Source: Sphingomonadales bacterium 28-55-16 (GTDB lineage Bacteria > Pseudomonadota > Alphaproteobacteria > Sphingomonadales > Sphingomonadaceae). Taken from it: a DNA stretch of 64,000 bases. Both the position numbers and the translations under genes were made by a program. This document shows, piece after piece, positions 1 through 11,724 of the stretch. How positions within the stretch are numbered: the first letter of the stretch is position 1; each line of letters begins with the position of its first letter. The DNA lies in NCBI GenBank assembly GCA_002278855.1, contig NCGG01000003.1, positions 124,001 through 188,000 of the forward strand, read 5' to 3'. The notes under the pieces are model-generated. The model was not told the DNA's origin. It worked only from the letters and a program-made list of their open reading frames with translations, and searched no databases.

Positions 1-339
1 CCCTTTGACCTGCCGGAGCAGGGGGTAAAGGTGTGCTTTGTCGATACGCCCGGTGCGGATGGCGCCATGAGCGGAACGCAGATCGAGTTGATTGAGCCTT
101 TGCCGGGCAATGCATCGATCGCAGCGTTTCTTGAGAAGAACCCAGCAGGTGGGCAGCACCATGTGTGTTACGAAGTTCCCGATATCCACGCCGCAAAGGC
201 GGAGTTTGAAGCGATGGGCAAACGGGTGCTAGGCGAACCGCGGATTGGCGCGCATGGGACGCTCATATTTTTTGTGCATCCCAAGGATATGCAAGGTGTT
301 TTGACCGAAATTATGGAGGTGGAGGATAAAGCGCACTGA
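1..339 (+). CDS. mce: Methylmalonyl-CoA epimerase (5' partial)
   Basis: The C-terminal part of a vicinal-oxygen-chelate (glyoxalase-fold) protein. The frame is open to base 1, so the N-terminus lies outside the window. Visible family features are the stretch GGQHHVCYEVPDI with its metal-ligand His and the late segment LIFFVHPKDMQGVLTEIME, whose final Glu is the usual last metal ligand. Methylmalonyl-CoA epimerase interconverts the (S) and (R) forms of methylmalonyl-CoA between propionyl-CoA carboxylase and the mutase. The mutase and carboxylase alpha genes directly downstream support this over other glyoxalase-family activities. Function is assigned from family and context; the missing N-terminus cannot be checked. 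Confidence 0.88.
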   Translation, partial: PFDLPEQGVKVCFVDTPGADGAMSGTQIELIEPLPGNASIAAFLEKNPAGGQHHVCYEVPDIHAAKAEFEAMGKRVLGEPRIGAHGTLIFFVHPKDMQGVLTEIMEVEDKAH

Positions 340-353
340 CCGCGCAATAATCT

Positions 354-475
354 CCATCGTCCTGCTGAACGTTTTTTTACCTGTGGTGACTGACGTTCCA
401 GCATCCATCAAGCTACTCGGACCGAAGACATGAGTGGCAAAATGGTCCCTGACCCGAGTTCAGGGTGACGGAATA
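354..475. repeat. REP-like palindromic elements between mce and mutase
   Basis: The gap between the epimerase and mutase genes holds two imperfect palindromes. The clearer one has arms CCCTGA (447-452) and TCAGGG (460-465) around a 7-base loop. The other pairs GCTGAACG near 367-374 with CGTTCCAGC near 394-402. The consensus resembles short dispersed palindromes common between genes in sphingomonad genomes. Their role (mRNA stabilisation or attenuation inside the operon) is inference. Confidence 0.45.
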
Positions 476-491
476 GTGAATGGAAGTTTTT

Positions 492-2615
492 ATGACCAAT
501 ATCGATCAGTGGAAAAAAGCGGCCGAGAAAGAGGTCAAGGGCAAGGACCTGACGTGGCACACGCCAGAGGGCATCGCCGTAAAACCGCTATATACGGCTG
601 AGGATTCAGCGGACCCGGGTTTTCCTGGTTTTGCGCCGTTCACACGCGGCGTGCGTGCATCCATGTATGCTGGTCGGCCATGGACGATCCGCCAATATGC
701 GGGTTTTTCGACCGCTGAGGAATCCAACGCTTTTTATCGTCGCAATCTCGCCGCTGGACAAAAGGGCCTGTCGGTAGCCTTCGATCTTGCCACGCACCGC
801 GGCTATGACAGCGACCATCCCCGTGTTGTTGGCGATGTTGGTAAGGCCGGCGTTGCCATCGATTCGGTTGAGGATATGAAAATCCTCTTCGACGGCATTC
901 CGCTTGACCAGATGTCAGTGTCAATGACGATGAACGGTGCGGTCATTCCGATCCTCGCCTTCTTCATCGTAGCTGGCGAGGAGCAGGGGGTATCTCAAGC
1001 GCAACTTGACGGCACCATTCAGAACGACATCCTTAAAGAGTTCATGGTCCGCAATACCTATATTTACCCACCTGAGCCTTCGATGCGGATTGTATCGGAC
1101 ATCATCGCCTACACCAGCGCGCATATGCCCAAGTTCAACAGCATCTCAATCTCCGGCTATCATATGCATGAGGCGGGCGCCACGGCAGTGCAGGAGCTTG
1201 CCTTCACCATCGCTGATGGCAAGGAATATGTGCAGCGCGCCATGGCCTCAGGGCTAGATATTGATGCCTTTGCGGGACGGTTGTCCTTCTTTTTTGGCAT
1301 CGGCATGAATTTCTTCATGGAAGTGTCGAAACTACGTGCCGCTCGGACTTTATGGCACCGCGTGATGGACGATCTTGGCGCACAGGACGAACGATCCAAA
1401 ATGCTGCGTACGCATTGCCAGACATCGGGCGTGTCGTTGCAGGAGCAAGATCCCTATAACAACGTTATCCGCACAACAATCGAGGCGCTGGCCGCGACTT
1501 TGGGCGGAACGCAGTCATTACACACCAATGCCTTGGACGAGGCGATTGCGCTTCCAACCGAATTCTCGGCACGCATTGCGCGCAATACGCAGATTGTCCT
1601 GACAGAAGAAACCGGCATTACAAAGGTCGTCGATCCTTTGGGCGGAAGTTATTATGTCGAAGCCCTCACCGCAGAACTGGTGGATCAGGCGTGGAAGATT
1701 ATCGGCGAGGTTGATGAACTGGGCGGCATGACCAAAGCCGTCGCCTCTGGGATGCCCAAGCGCCTCATTGAAGAAGCCGCCGCTGCACGCCAAGCGCGCG
1801 TGGACAAAGGCGAAGACGTTATTGTTGGCGTTAACAAATATAAGCTTGCCACCGAAGAGCAACTCGACACGCTTGAAGTCGATAATGATTTTGTTCGACA
1901 GGGACAGATTGTGCGCCTTGCAGCCACCCGTGCATCACGTGATGAGGCGGTGTGTCAGGCGGCGTTAAACGCGCTGACCGATGGCGCAAAAGGTGATGCA
2001 AACCTCTTGGCGCTTGCCGTAGATGCAGCGCGTGCACGTGCTACGCTGGGCGAAATTTCCGACGCTATGGAACGCGTATTCGGACGTTATGCGACCACCC
2101 CTGTGCCCGTTCAAGGCATCTATGGGAGTGCGCATGAATTCGACAAACGTTGGGCGCAAGTTCTGGATGGAGTCGCATCGGTCGAACGCCGCTTGGGCCG
2201 TAAGCCCAAATTGCTCGTCGCCAAAATGGGTCAAGACGGGCATGATCGAGGCGCGAACGTTATTGCTTCGGCCTTCTCTGATATGGGCTTTGACGTCATC
2301 AGCGGGCCATTGTTCCAAACACCCGAAGAAACTGTGGTTCTGGCCCTGCAGCATGACGTTGATGCGGTGGGCGCATCCAGCCTGGCCGCAGGCCACAAGA
2401 CGTTGATCCCCGAACTCATAAAGGGGCTGCGCGAAGCGGGGCGTGGCGACATCAAGGTGATTGCCGGTGGTGTCATTCCGCCGCAAGATTATGAGTATCT
2501 GCGCGAGGCGGGCGTTCAGGGCATTTATGGTCCGGGTAGCAACGTTGTTGAGTGTGCAGCCGATGTTTTAACGCTATTGGGGCATAATATGCCACCTTTG
2601 GGGGATGCCACATGA
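492..2615 (+). CDS. scpA: Methylmalonyl-CoA mutase, large subunit type
   Basis: Adenosylcobalamin-dependent isomerisation of (R)-methylmalonyl-CoA to succinyl-CoA, the last step of propionyl-CoA catabolism. The 707-residue chain has the N-terminal TIM-barrel substrate domain (for example [15 protein letters not shown] and [20 protein letters not shown]) and a C-terminal B12-binding Rossmann domain. The cobalt-ligand motif [11 protein letters not shown] holds the lower axial His near residue 584, followed by a late GG motif ([10 protein letters not shown]). ATG at 492 was chosen over an in-frame ATG at 480 because GGAAG lies 5 bases before it and MTNIDQWKK matches the family start. It overlaps bioB by 4 bases. 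The length fits a homodimeric or catalytic alpha subunit that needs no separate small subunit. Very confident. Confidence 0.97.
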   Translation: MTNIDQWKKAAEKEVKGKDLTWHTPEGIAVKPLYTAEDSADPGFPGFAPFTRGVRASMYAGRPWTIRQYAGFSTAEESNAFYRRNLAAGQKGLSVAFDLATHRGYDSDHPRVVGDVGKAGVAIDSVEDMKILFDGIPLDQMSVSMTMNGAVIPILAFFIVAGEEQGVSQAQLDGTIQNDILKEFMVRNTYIYPPEPSMRIVSDIIAYTSAHMPKFNSISISGYHMHEAGATAVQELAFTIADGKEYVQRAMASGLDIDAFAGRLSFFFGIGMNFFMEVSKLRAARTLWHRVMDDLGAQDERSKMLRTHCQTSGVSLQEQDPYNNVIRTTIEALAATLGGTQSLHTNALDEAIALPTEFSARIARNTQIVLTEETGITKVVDPLGGSYYVEALTAELVDQAWKIIGEVDELGGMTKAVASGMPKRLIEEAAAARQARVDKGEDVIVGVNKYKLATEEQLDTLEVDNDFVRQGQIVRLAATRASRDEAVCQAALNALTDGAKGDANLLALAVDAARARATLGEISDAMERVFGRYATTPVPVQGIYGSAHEFDKRWAQVLDGVASVERRLGRKPKLLVAKMGQDGHDRGANVIASAFSDMGFDVISGPLFQTPEETVVLALQHDVDAVGASSLAAGHKTLIPELIKGLREAGRGDIKVIAGGVIPPQDYEYLREAGVQGIYGPGSNVVECAADVLTLLGHNMPPLGDAT

Positions 2616-3619
2616 CCGTCCGCACCGATTGGACACGGCCGGAAATTGCTGCCTTGTTCGACCTGCCGTTCGACGAACTTCTGTATCAGGCTGCAACTGT
2701 CCACCGCGCCAATCATGCGGCAGGACAAATCCAGTTGTGCACATTGCTCTCAATCAAAACCGGAGGCTGCCCCGAAGATTGCGGTTACTGCAGCCAATCG
2801 GTGAAAGCAGACAGCGGTGTTGAAGCGACCAAATTGATGGATGTTCAAGCCGTATTGCAAAAGGCAGCTGAGGCGGCCGACGCTGGCTCACGCCGTTTTT
2901 GTATGGGTGCAGCGTGGCGAAACCCGAAAGACCGCGACATGCCTGCGATCGTACAGATTGTTCAGGGTGTGCGCGCGATGGGCATGGAAACTTGCATGAC
3001 GCTGGGTATGCTAACACCCTCCCAAGCAGATATGCTGGCAGAGGCTGGCTTGGATTATTACAACCATAATATCGATACGTCGCCAGAGCGATATAATGAG
3101 ATCATCACCACGCGGACGATGGACGACCGGCTCGATACGCTGGCCGAGGTGCGCCGGGCAGGCATCAATGTGTGCAGCGGCGGAATTGTAGGCATGGGCG
3201 AAACCCGTGCCGACCGTGTGGGCTTCATCCACACGCTGGCGACACTGCCGCAGCATCCCGAAAGTGTTCCGGTTAACGCCTTGGTGCCCGTGAAGGGTAC
3301 TGTACTCGGCGACATGCTGGCGGACACGCCGCTGGCGAAGATCGACGATATTGAATTTGTACGCACAATTGCGGTTGCGCGTATCACCATGCCTATGAGC
3401 ATGGTGCGGTTAAGCGCTGGGCGTGAGTCGATGTCCGAGCCGACACAAGCCTTGTGCTTCATGGCTGGCGCGAACAGTATCTTCACGGGTGACAAACTGC
3501 TGACCGCAGCCAATGCAGGCGACGACAAGGACGCGGCAATGTTGGCAAAATTGGGTCTGCGCCCGATGGACGCAGAAGAGCCCCTGCGCGCGTGCAAGTC
3601 GCTGGAGCCGGCGGAGTGA
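2612..3619 (+). CDS. bioB: Biotin synthase
   Basis: Radical-SAM enzyme inserting sulfur into dethiobiotin to make biotin. The 335-residue protein carries the cluster motif CPEDCGYC (Cys53, 57 and 60) for the 4Fe-4S/SAM centre, then [22 protein letters not shown] and RLSAGRESM, all typical of BioB and including the Arg that binds the 2Fe-2S cluster. The start ATG overlaps the mutase stop (ATGA). The position inside a propionate-degradation operon instead of a bio operon is unusual but logical: propionyl-CoA carboxylase, encoded two genes downstream, needs biotin. No other biotin gene is in the window. Confidence 0.97.
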   Translation: MTVRTDWTRPEIAALFDLPFDELLYQAATVHRANHAAGQIQLCTLLSIKTGGCPEDCGYCSQSVKADSGVEATKLMDVQAVLQKAAEAADAGSRRFCMGAAWRNPKDRDMPAIVQIVQGVRAMGMETCMTLGMLTPSQADMLAEAGLDYYNHNIDTSPERYNEIITTRTMDDRLDTLAEVRRAGINVCSGGIVGMGETRADRVGFIHTLATLPQHPESVPVNALVPVKGTVLGDMLADTPLAKIDDIEFVRTIAVARITMPMSMVRLSAGRESMSEPTQALCFMAGANSIFTGDKLLTAANAGDDKDAAMLAKLGLRPMDAEEPLRACKSLEPAE

Positions 3620-3932
3620 ACATTGCTTCAACATCACTGCCCAAAGCCTATCTTATAGCCGAAATTGAAGTGGTCGATGCAACAGCATATGAAGCCTATA
3701 AGGCAGCGGCGGCGCCTATCGCCGCCCAATATGGAGGTAAATACATCGTCCGGGGTGGAGAGATACATCTGGCTGAAGGCGCGGCTCCAAGCGGTCGCGT
3801 GGTGGTGCTCGAATTCGCACATTTGGCAGCGGCGCAAGCATTTTTGAAATCTGAAGCATATCGCTCCGTTGCTGAAATCCGGCATAAGGCTGCAAAATCT
3901 CGAATTATAATTGTCGAAGGGATCATTCCTTA

Positions 3933-3933
<1 letters not shown>
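3616..3933 (+). CDS. DUF1330 family protein
   Basis: A 105-residue protein of the DUF1330 dimeric alpha/beta-barrel (ferredoxin-like) superfamily. Family signs are the start [20 protein letters not shown], the middle [11 protein letters not shown] and the tail [18 protein letters not shown]. Biochemical function is unknown for the family. GTG at 3616 was chosen because it overlaps the bioB stop (GTGA) and follows GGAG by 8 bases; a GTG at 3592 would lie deep inside bioB. Its stop shares one base with the pccA start, so bioB, this gene and pccA are translationally coupled. A role in propionyl-CoA or biotin metabolism is suggested only by position. Confidence 0.88.
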
Positions 3934-5954
<2,021 letters not shown>

Positions 5955-5965
5955 GGCGGCGTTTC

Positions 5966-6733
5966 CTAACCCAAAATCGCAACCGCCCGTATCCATCCCG
6001 CGCTCGCGCGCTCAATTTTTACAGGGAAGCATGAGACCGTAAATCCAAATGGTGGCAAGGCCTCCAAATTGGTCAACTTCTCAATTTGGTAATAAGGCTG
6101 GATCCGACCGGCCTTATGTCCTTCCCAGATAATCGACGGATCGCGTTTTTCGGCCCAGCGCTTTGCCGTGTGGCTAAAGGGCGCATCCCAACTCCATGCG
6201 TCGGTGCCAACAACCTGAACACCGCGTTCTGTAAGATACAGCGTGGCTTCCTCGCCCATGCCAACACCTTGGTCCGTGAAATTTTCGGTACCATATACGG
6301 CCCCAGACTGCACCAGAACGATGTCGCACAGTTGCAGGGCGTAGCCGATCCGGTCCAATTCTGCCTCAACCTCAGCTGCGCTGACGACATGGCCGGCGGG
6401 CATTCTAGAAAAGTCGAGCTTCACAGCTGGGGCAAAAAACAGATCAAGAGGCGCTTCGTCGATAGACGGAGCAGGCGTGGCGCCATTGTCCGTGGTGGAG
6501 TGAAAATGCCAGGGCGCATCCATATGCGTGCCATTGTGCGTCGACAATGTGAGGCTTTCGACTGCCCAGCCTTCGCCATCAGGGAGGTCTTCCTTCGTCA
6601 GACCCGGGAAGAACATCGCGATCTGCTCCCATGTGTCTTCATGGGTCATGTAGGTGATTTGGGGCCGCATGACTGGCGGGTCTGACACCACATCATTGGT
6701 AATCGGGATCGACAGATCTATAAATTGGGCCAT
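5966..6733 (-). CDS. Cyclase family protein (kynurenine formamidase-like)
   Basis: A 255-residue metal-dependent hydrolase of the putative-cyclase/KynB fold. The hallmark motif [12 protein letters not shown] gives metal and catalytic residues His66, His70, Asp72 and His76; further family segments are [10 protein letters not shown] and PFSHTAKRW. The family includes arylformamidase and several amide or ester hydrolases, so the substrate cannot be fixed from sequence. ATG at 6733 was chosen over an upstream frame start at 6781 because GGAGAAG precedes it directly and [11 protein letters not shown] is the family start. It is convergent with pccA and divergent from the transporter at 6845. Confidence 0.87.
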   Translation of the reverse strand: MAQFIDLSIPITNDVVSDPPVMRPQITYMTHEDTWEQIAMFFPGLTKEDLPDGEGWAVESLTLSTHNGTHMDAPWHFHSTTDNGATPAPSIDEAPLDLFFAPAVKLDFSRMPAGHVVSAAEVEAELDRIGYALQLCDIVLVQSGAVYGTENFTDQGVGMGEEATLYLTERGVQVVGTDAWSWDAPFSHTAKRWAEKRDPSIIWEGHKAGRIQPYYQIEKLTNLEALPPFGFTVSCFPVKIERASAGWIRAVAILG

Positions 6734-6844
6734 GTTCTTCTCCTCGAGCGCAAGACTAATGCCGCTTGTGGATAAGCGCAATAAGCCGCTTGAACGCAGC
6801 GGTGTTGCGATTAAGACAAGGGTGAGGGACTTAAGGGGAATTAT

Positions 6845-8431
6845 ATGAGCAGTACCGCCGACACCGAAGTCATACTGGATCCACAGCGCGACCGCTTAGT
6901 TATAACAGCATCATCGCTGGGTACAGTTTTCGAATGGTATGATTTCTTTGTCTACGGCATATTGGCAGCGTTGATTGGGAAGCTTTTCTTTCCCGCCGAC
7001 AACCCCACGGCTGCGACGCTGGCGTCGCTCGCCATTTTCGGCGCAGGTTTCGGTGTGCGGCCCTTTGGCGCGATATTGTTTGGATATTTCGGGGATAAGA
7101 TTGGCCGGAAATATACGTTTCTCGTTACGATCACCCTAATGGGTGTTGCTACGGCTGCCATTGGCTTGCTGCCGACTTTCGAAACTGCCGGTGTTTGGGC
7201 AGCAGGGTTATTGCTGCTCATGCGCTGCCTTCAAGGACTTGCGCTTGGGGGAGAATATGGTGGTGCGGCCATCTATGTCGCGGAGCATGCCCCCGACGGC
7301 AAGCGCGGCCAATATACCAGCTGGATTCAGGCCTCGGTGGCAGGCGGTTTTCTGCTCGCGGTAATCGTTGTCCTGCTGACGCGGCAGTCGATGAGCAATG
7401 AGGCGTTTGAATCTTGGGGCTGGCGCGTACCGTTTCTGACATCGATCTTATTGCTGGCGGTTTCGCTGTATATGCGCCTAAAATTGTCGGAAAGCCCGGT
7501 TTTTAAGGCTATGAAGGCTGCGGGAACAACGTCAAAAAACCCGTTTATGGAAAGCTTTCAATATCCAGGTAATGTCGGTCGGTTATTCGTTGCCTTATTT
7601 GGTGTCGCGGCTGGTTTGACGGTCATATATTACACGTCACAGTTCGGCACATTATACTTTCTCACGGGGACCGCGCGCGTTCCGGAGACTGACGCCCTTT
7701 TGTATATGGCAGTTGGTGCCACTCTGGCTGCGCCGACATATGTGGCCTGTGGCTGGTTGTCCGATAAATGGGGCCGTAAACGGCTCCTCCTGCTCGGCTA
7801 TGGTCTATCGATTGTCGGTGTGTTCCCAATTTTCTGGATGATGGCGGATGCGGCTAACCCAGCCTTGGCGCGCGCCACCGTGAGCAATCCAGTCACATTG
7901 TCGATGCCTGAATGCGATTTCAATGCGCTCAACCGTGTTCATGAAAGCGAATGCGCCCAAGCACTTAACTTTTTGACGAAGCGTGGCATCGCATACAACA
8001 AGCGGGCTGCAGAGACCGTATCACTCAAGGTTGGTGACGCGCAATTGCAAGGCTTTAACGAAAAGGACTATATCGCGGCACTCGAGAAGGCGGGCTACCC
8101 AGATAAGTCCGACCCTGCCCAGCGTCAGCCCTGGAAAATCATACTTGCTGTGTTCCTGATGGTTGCGCTGTCGGGGATGACCTATGGCCAAGTCGCCGCG
8201 ATTCTTGTCGAAATGTTTCCGGCGAAGATCCGCTACACCTCCATGTCGATACCCTATCATATTGGCGCAGGCTATTTTGGCGGCTTCCTACCTTATATTT
8301 CGCAATATATCGTGGCCCAGACTGGCCAGCCATTTTCCGGGCTTTGGTACACTGTTGGCGTTACCGCATTGGCGTTTGTCGTGGCATTGATATGGCTGCC
8401 GGAAACGTCGGGAAAGACCAAGCTGGATTGA
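6845..8431 (+). CDS. MFS transporter, metabolite:H+ symporter (MHS/ProP-like)
   Basis: Inner-membrane symporter of 528 residues with about 12 predicted helices. The MHS signatures are [11 protein letters not shown] at the first helix, the loop-2/3 motif [26 protein letters not shown] and the repeat motif [11 protein letters not shown]. Family members carry dicarboxylates, proline/betaine, alpha-ketoglutarate or aromatic acids; the substrate is not predictable. Odd feature: roughly residues 332-428 are a long hydrophilic insertion between two late helices with two cysteines 13 residues apart (about 356 and 369), probably extracytoplasmic. It is transcribed divergently from the cyclase gene, 111 bases apart. 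Confidence 0.92.
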   Translation: MSSTADTEVILDPQRDRLVITASSLGTVFEWYDFFVYGILAALIGKLFFPADNPTAATLASLAIFGAGFGVRPFGAILFGYFGDKIGRKYTFLVTITLMGVATAAIGLLPTFETAGVWAAGLLLLMRCLQGLALGGEYGGAAIYVAEHAPDGKRGQYTSWIQASVAGGFLLAVIVVLLTRQSMSNEAFESWGWRVPFLTSILLLAVSLYMRLKLSESPVFKAMKAAGTTSKNPFMESFQYPGNVGRLFVALFGVAAGLTVIYYTSQFGTLYFLTGTARVPETDALLYMAVGATLAAPTYVACGWLSDKWGRKRLLLLGYGLSIVGVFPIFWMMADAANPALARATVSNPVTLSMPECDFNALNRVHESECAQALNFLTKRGIAYNKRAAETVSLKVGDAQLQGFNEKDYIAALEKAGYPDKSDPAQRQPWKIILAVFLMVALSGMTYGQVAAILVEMFPAKIRYTSMSIPYHIGAGYFGGFLPYISQYIVAQTGQPFSGLWYTVGVTALAFVVALIWLPETSGKTKLD

Positions 8432-8462
8432 CAGGCGCAAGGGCAGGGGCAAAAGGCGGCCA

Positions 8463-9506
8463 ATGATTGAATTTGAGCCCCCCTCGCGCATTACTCTTGA
8501 TGGAACGGCACTGGTTTCTAACTGGCGTGCACTCGCTCAACGGAGCGGCGCGGCGCGTGCCGGAGCTGCGGTCAAAGCAGACGCTTATGGTCTTGGTGCG
8601 CGTGAAGTCGTTGCGCGGTTGCGCGACGCGGGATGCCGAGACTTTTTCGTAGCGCATTGGGGCGAAGCAGAAGCGATCGCGGATCTTGTTCCCGCCGATT
8701 GGATAGCGGTTCTCAACGGCATCTCGTCCGCAGACATACCCGGCGCGCGCGCTTTAGGCGCAATACCGGTCTTAAACACCGTTGAACAAGTGGCATTGTG
8801 GCGCGCATCGGGCGGTGGGCGGTGCCACATCATGTTTGATAGTGGTATTAACCGCTTGGGGTTGGGATCGGCGCAGCTCGCCGCTGGGGCTGTTGCGGGC
8901 GTTGAAATTGATTTGTTGCTGTCACATCTTGCATCTGCGGATGCTGACGTGGCGCAAAACAGTGCGCAGCGCGCACAGTTTAAGGCTGTCGTGCCGCATA
9001 TAAATGCAAAGCGTCTGAGCTTGGCAAACAGCGCGGGCATTATGCTTGGCCCTGATTATCATTATGACCTTACGCGACCAGGCCTTGCCCTTTACGGCGG
9101 AATTGCGCGCACTGAAATGGCGACCTTCATCAAACCGGTGGTTGCGCTATCGGCAAGACTGCTTCAGGTGCGCGACGTTCCCGCCGGGACCCCTATAGGG
9201 TATAACGCAACGTATATTTGCGGCGCGGACACCCGCGTTGGTACGGTTTCGATTGGCTATGCCGATGGCTATTTGCGGGCCTTTTCCAGCAAGGGCACTG
9301 CGCGCGTGGGGGAGCATATTGTCCCCGTCATTGGCCGCATTTCGATGGACCTGGTCACCCTAGACTTAACCGGGGCTGCCGGCTTGTGCGAAGGTGATTG
9401 GGTAGAACTGGACTATGACCTCATGGCCGCATCCGCGCTAACTGGACTGTCTCAATATGAATTGCTTACCAATTTAGGATCAAGGTTCGCCCGGAATTGG
9501 GGCTAA
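8463..9506 (+). CDS. alr: Alanine racemase
   Basis: PLP enzyme supplying D-alanine for peptidoglycan. In the 347-residue chain the PLP Lys is Lys38 in AAVKADAYGLG. The substrate-side Tyr region is SIGYADGYLR in the C-terminal beta domain, with VIGRISMDLVTLDL near the end, as in the family. RLGLG and LANSAGIML are the usual barrel segments. It begins 31 bases after the transporter stop and may be co-transcribed. No unusual residues seen. Confidence 0.95.
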   Translation: MIEFEPPSRITLDGTALVSNWRALAQRSGAARAGAAVKADAYGLGAREVVARLRDAGCRDFFVAHWGEAEAIADLVPADWIAVLNGISSADIPGARALGAIPVLNTVEQVALWRASGGGRCHIMFDSGINRLGLGSAQLAAGAVAGVEIDLLLSHLASADADVAQNSAQRAQFKAVVPHINAKRLSLANSAGIMLGPDYHYDLTRPGLALYGGIARTEMATFIKPVVALSARLLQVRDVPAGTPIGYNATYICGADTRVGTVSIGYADGYLRAFSSKGTARVGEHIVPVIGRISMDLVTLDLTGAAGLCEGDWVELDYDLMAASALTGLSQYELLTNLGSRFARNWG

Positions 9507-9598
9507 TGTTGGCGGCGGAGCGTTGTGCCTCTCGCCGATGTTGCAGCGCACTATAAATTGGTGCTACGGATGCAACAATATCCGGGGAAGGACCAATT

Positions 9599-10165
9599 AT
9601 GGCACGCGCAGCCAGCAAGAACGGTGATGGGCCGATCATCATTAAAAAATACGCCAACCGACGGCTTTATAACACCCACTCGTCAAAATATATCACGCTT
9701 GATTTCCTCGCTGAACTGACGCGCAAGGATATTGATTTTAAAGTCGTTGATGCAAAGTCTAACGAGGATATCACGCATGGTGTTCTCACGCAGATCATCA
9801 TGGATGAGGAAAACAATGGCCAGCAGATGCTGCCAGTAGGGTTCCTCAAGCAACTTATCGCCATGTACGGCGACTCCATGCAAGGCATGGTCCCCCAATT
9901 TCTCGAAACCTCCATGGATAACTTTCGCAAGAACCAGCGGCAGGTTCAGGAAGTTATTGAAACGGCCATAACGTCAGGCCCCTTCGGTCATATAGCCAAG
10001 CAAAACATTGAATTCATGCGGACAGCGCGTGAGGCGCTTATGCCAAATCTGGGCAGTTTAACCGGCAAAAAAACCGAGCGCGACGAAACCGTTGCGGAAC
10101 TCAAGCAACAAATCGCTTCGCTTCAGGCCAAGATCGATAACATGGCAAACGACCAAGTTTCCTAA
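9599..10165 (+). CDS. phaR: Polyhydroxyalkanoate synthesis repressor PhaR
   Basis: Regulator that binds polyhydroxyalkanoate granules and DNA to control phasin and PHA genes. The N-terminal DNA-binding domain IIIKKYANRRLYNT and the two accumulation-regulator segments (YITLDFLAELTRKD; FLKQLIAMYGDSMQ) are clear. The C-terminal third is helical and probably a coiled coil (AELKQQIASLQAKIDN). Length 188 fits the family. AAGGA upstream of the ATG is a good ribosome site. No phaC or phasin gene is nearby, so targets are elsewhere. Confidence 0.95.
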   Translation: MARAASKNGDGPIIIKKYANRRLYNTHSSKYITLDFLAELTRKDIDFKVVDAKSNEDITHGVLTQIIMDEENNGQQMLPVGFLKQLIAMYGDSMQGMVPQFLETSMDNFRKNQRQVQEVIETAITSGPFGHIAKQNIEFMRTAREALMPNLGSLTGKKTERDETVAELKQQIASLQAKIDNMANDQVS

Positions 10166-10191
10166 AATCACGTAAAATTACAGGTAAGATT

Positions 10192-11721
10192 TTGATAAAA
10201 CATGCATTAAGCGTCACGCGCGCTCAAAATTTCGCGGGCTGGTATCAAGAAGTCATCTCAGAGGCCGATTTGGCTGAAGAATCGGGTGTGCGGGGCTGCA
10301 TGGTCATTAGACCATGGGGTTATGGCATGTGGGAACGTATCCAGAAGTTGATGGACGCTGAGATCAAGGCCGCCGGCGTTGATAACTGCTACTTCCCATT
10401 GTTCATCCCATTATCCTTCTTCGAAAAAGAAGCTGACCATGTCGAAGGCTTTGCCAAAGAGATGGCAGTTGTGACGCACCATCGTCTCATCAGCGACGGC
10501 AATGGCAAGTTGATCCCCGACCCGGGATCAAAGCTTGAAGAGCCACTTGTGGTTCGTCCGACATCAGAAACGGTGATTGGCGCGGCCATGAGCCGTTGGG
10601 TGCAAAGCTGGCGTGATTTACCCTTGATGGTGAACCAATGGGCGAATGTTGTGCGCTGGGAAATGCGGACACGCATGTTCCTGCGCACGAGCGAGTTTTT
10701 GTGGCAGGAGGGGCACACGGCCCATGCCGACCGCGCGGATGCAATGCAGGAAACCATGCGCGCGCTCGAAATGTATCGCGCCTTTGCTGAAGGTCCGCTG
10801 GCGATGCCAGTCGTGGCTGGCGAGAAGCCAGAGAATGAACGTTTTCCCGGCGCAGTGGCCACCTATAGTATCGAAGCGATGATGCAGGATGGCAAAGCCT
10901 TGCAGGCTGGCACGTCACATTATCTCGGCACGGGTTTTGCCGAAGCATCGGGGATTAAATATCAGGACAAAGAAGGCAATCAGCAGCTTGCCCATACCAC
11001 CAGTTGGGGCGTGTCCACGCGTATGATCGGCGGCGTTATCATGACGCATGGTGATGATGATGGTTTACGCTGCCCGCCGCAAATAGCGCCACATCAAATT
11101 GTGATCATCCCGATGCTGCGCGACAATGACGAAGACGAAGCGGTTTTGGATTATTGCCGCAGCCTACGGGCAGAATTGTTAGCACTCAGTGCATTTGGCG
11201 AACCATTACGGGTGCTGCTGGATAGCAAGGCCGCAAAGGCGTCAAACAAACGCTGGGCTTGGGTGAAGAAAGGCGCACCGATCATAATCGAAGTCGGCCC
11301 ACGCGACATGAGTGAAGGCAAAGCTGCCGTCATCCGCCGCGACCGCCTTTACAAGGATGATGGCAAGCTTGCCACGGCATTTACGCCGCGAGATGCATTT
11401 GTGGTGTCAGCTGCTGCTATGCTCGAGGATATTCAGAGCGGGCTATACACAGAAGCAAAGGAACGCATGGAAGCCAATATCCGCCGTGACGTAACTGACC
11501 TTGCAAAGCACTTTGCTGGCGATGAGGCAAAATTTGCCGGATGGGTTGAGGTGCAATGGGCACGCCCGAGCGGTGCAGAGCTTGATAAAATCGTGGCGCA
11601 GCTCAAAGCGCTCAAGCTTACCATGCGCAACAGCCCGATCAACGCGGTACCCGCGGACGGACCTTGCTTCTTCACAGGCGCGCCAGCGTTGGAGCGGATA
11701 TTGATAGGGCGGACCTATTAG
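10192..11721 (+). CDS. proS: Prolyl-tRNA synthetase, archaeal/eukaryotic-type
   Basis: Charges tRNA-Pro. The 509-residue class II synthetase lacks the ~180-residue editing insertion of ordinary bacterial ProRS. It shows the archaeal/eukaryotic-type layout instead: N-terminal AQNFAGWYQEVISEADLAE and VRGCMVIRPWGYGMWE, motif 2 around MRTRMFLRTSEFLWQEGHT, motif 3 around GVSTRMIGGVIMTHGDD, then an anticodon-binding and C-terminal domain ending in Tyr. TTG at 10192 is the likely start, since AGG lies 7 bases upstream and no ATG or GTG is in frame near the family N-terminus. Only 3 bases separate it from rnr. Confidence 0.95.
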   Translation: MIKHALSVTRAQNFAGWYQEVISEADLAEESGVRGCMVIRPWGYGMWERIQKLMDAEIKAAGVDNCYFPLFIPLSFFEKEADHVEGFAKEMAVVTHHRLISDGNGKLIPDPGSKLEEPLVVRPTSETVIGAAMSRWVQSWRDLPLMVNQWANVVRWEMRTRMFLRTSEFLWQEGHTAHADRADAMQETMRALEMYRAFAEGPLAMPVVAGEKPENERFPGAVATYSIEAMMQDGKALQAGTSHYLGTGFAEASGIKYQDKEGNQQLAHTTSWGVSTRMIGGVIMTHGDDDGLRCPPQIAPHQIVIIPMLRDNDEDEAVLDYCRSLRAELLALSAFGEPLRVLLDSKAAKASNKRWAWVKKGAPIIIEVGPRDMSEGKAAVIRRDRLYKDDGKLATAFTPRDAFVVSAAAMLEDIQSGLYTEAKERMEANIRRDVTDLAKHFAGDEAKFAGWVEVQWARPSGAELDKIVAQLKALKLTMRNSPINAVPADGPCFFTGAPALERILIGRTY

Positions 11722-11724
11722 AAT

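Noticed and set aside
31..339. Complete short epimerase beginning at the GTG at 31
   Set aside because: The frame is open to base 1 and the family N-terminal half is missing, so this is a gene cut by the window edge.
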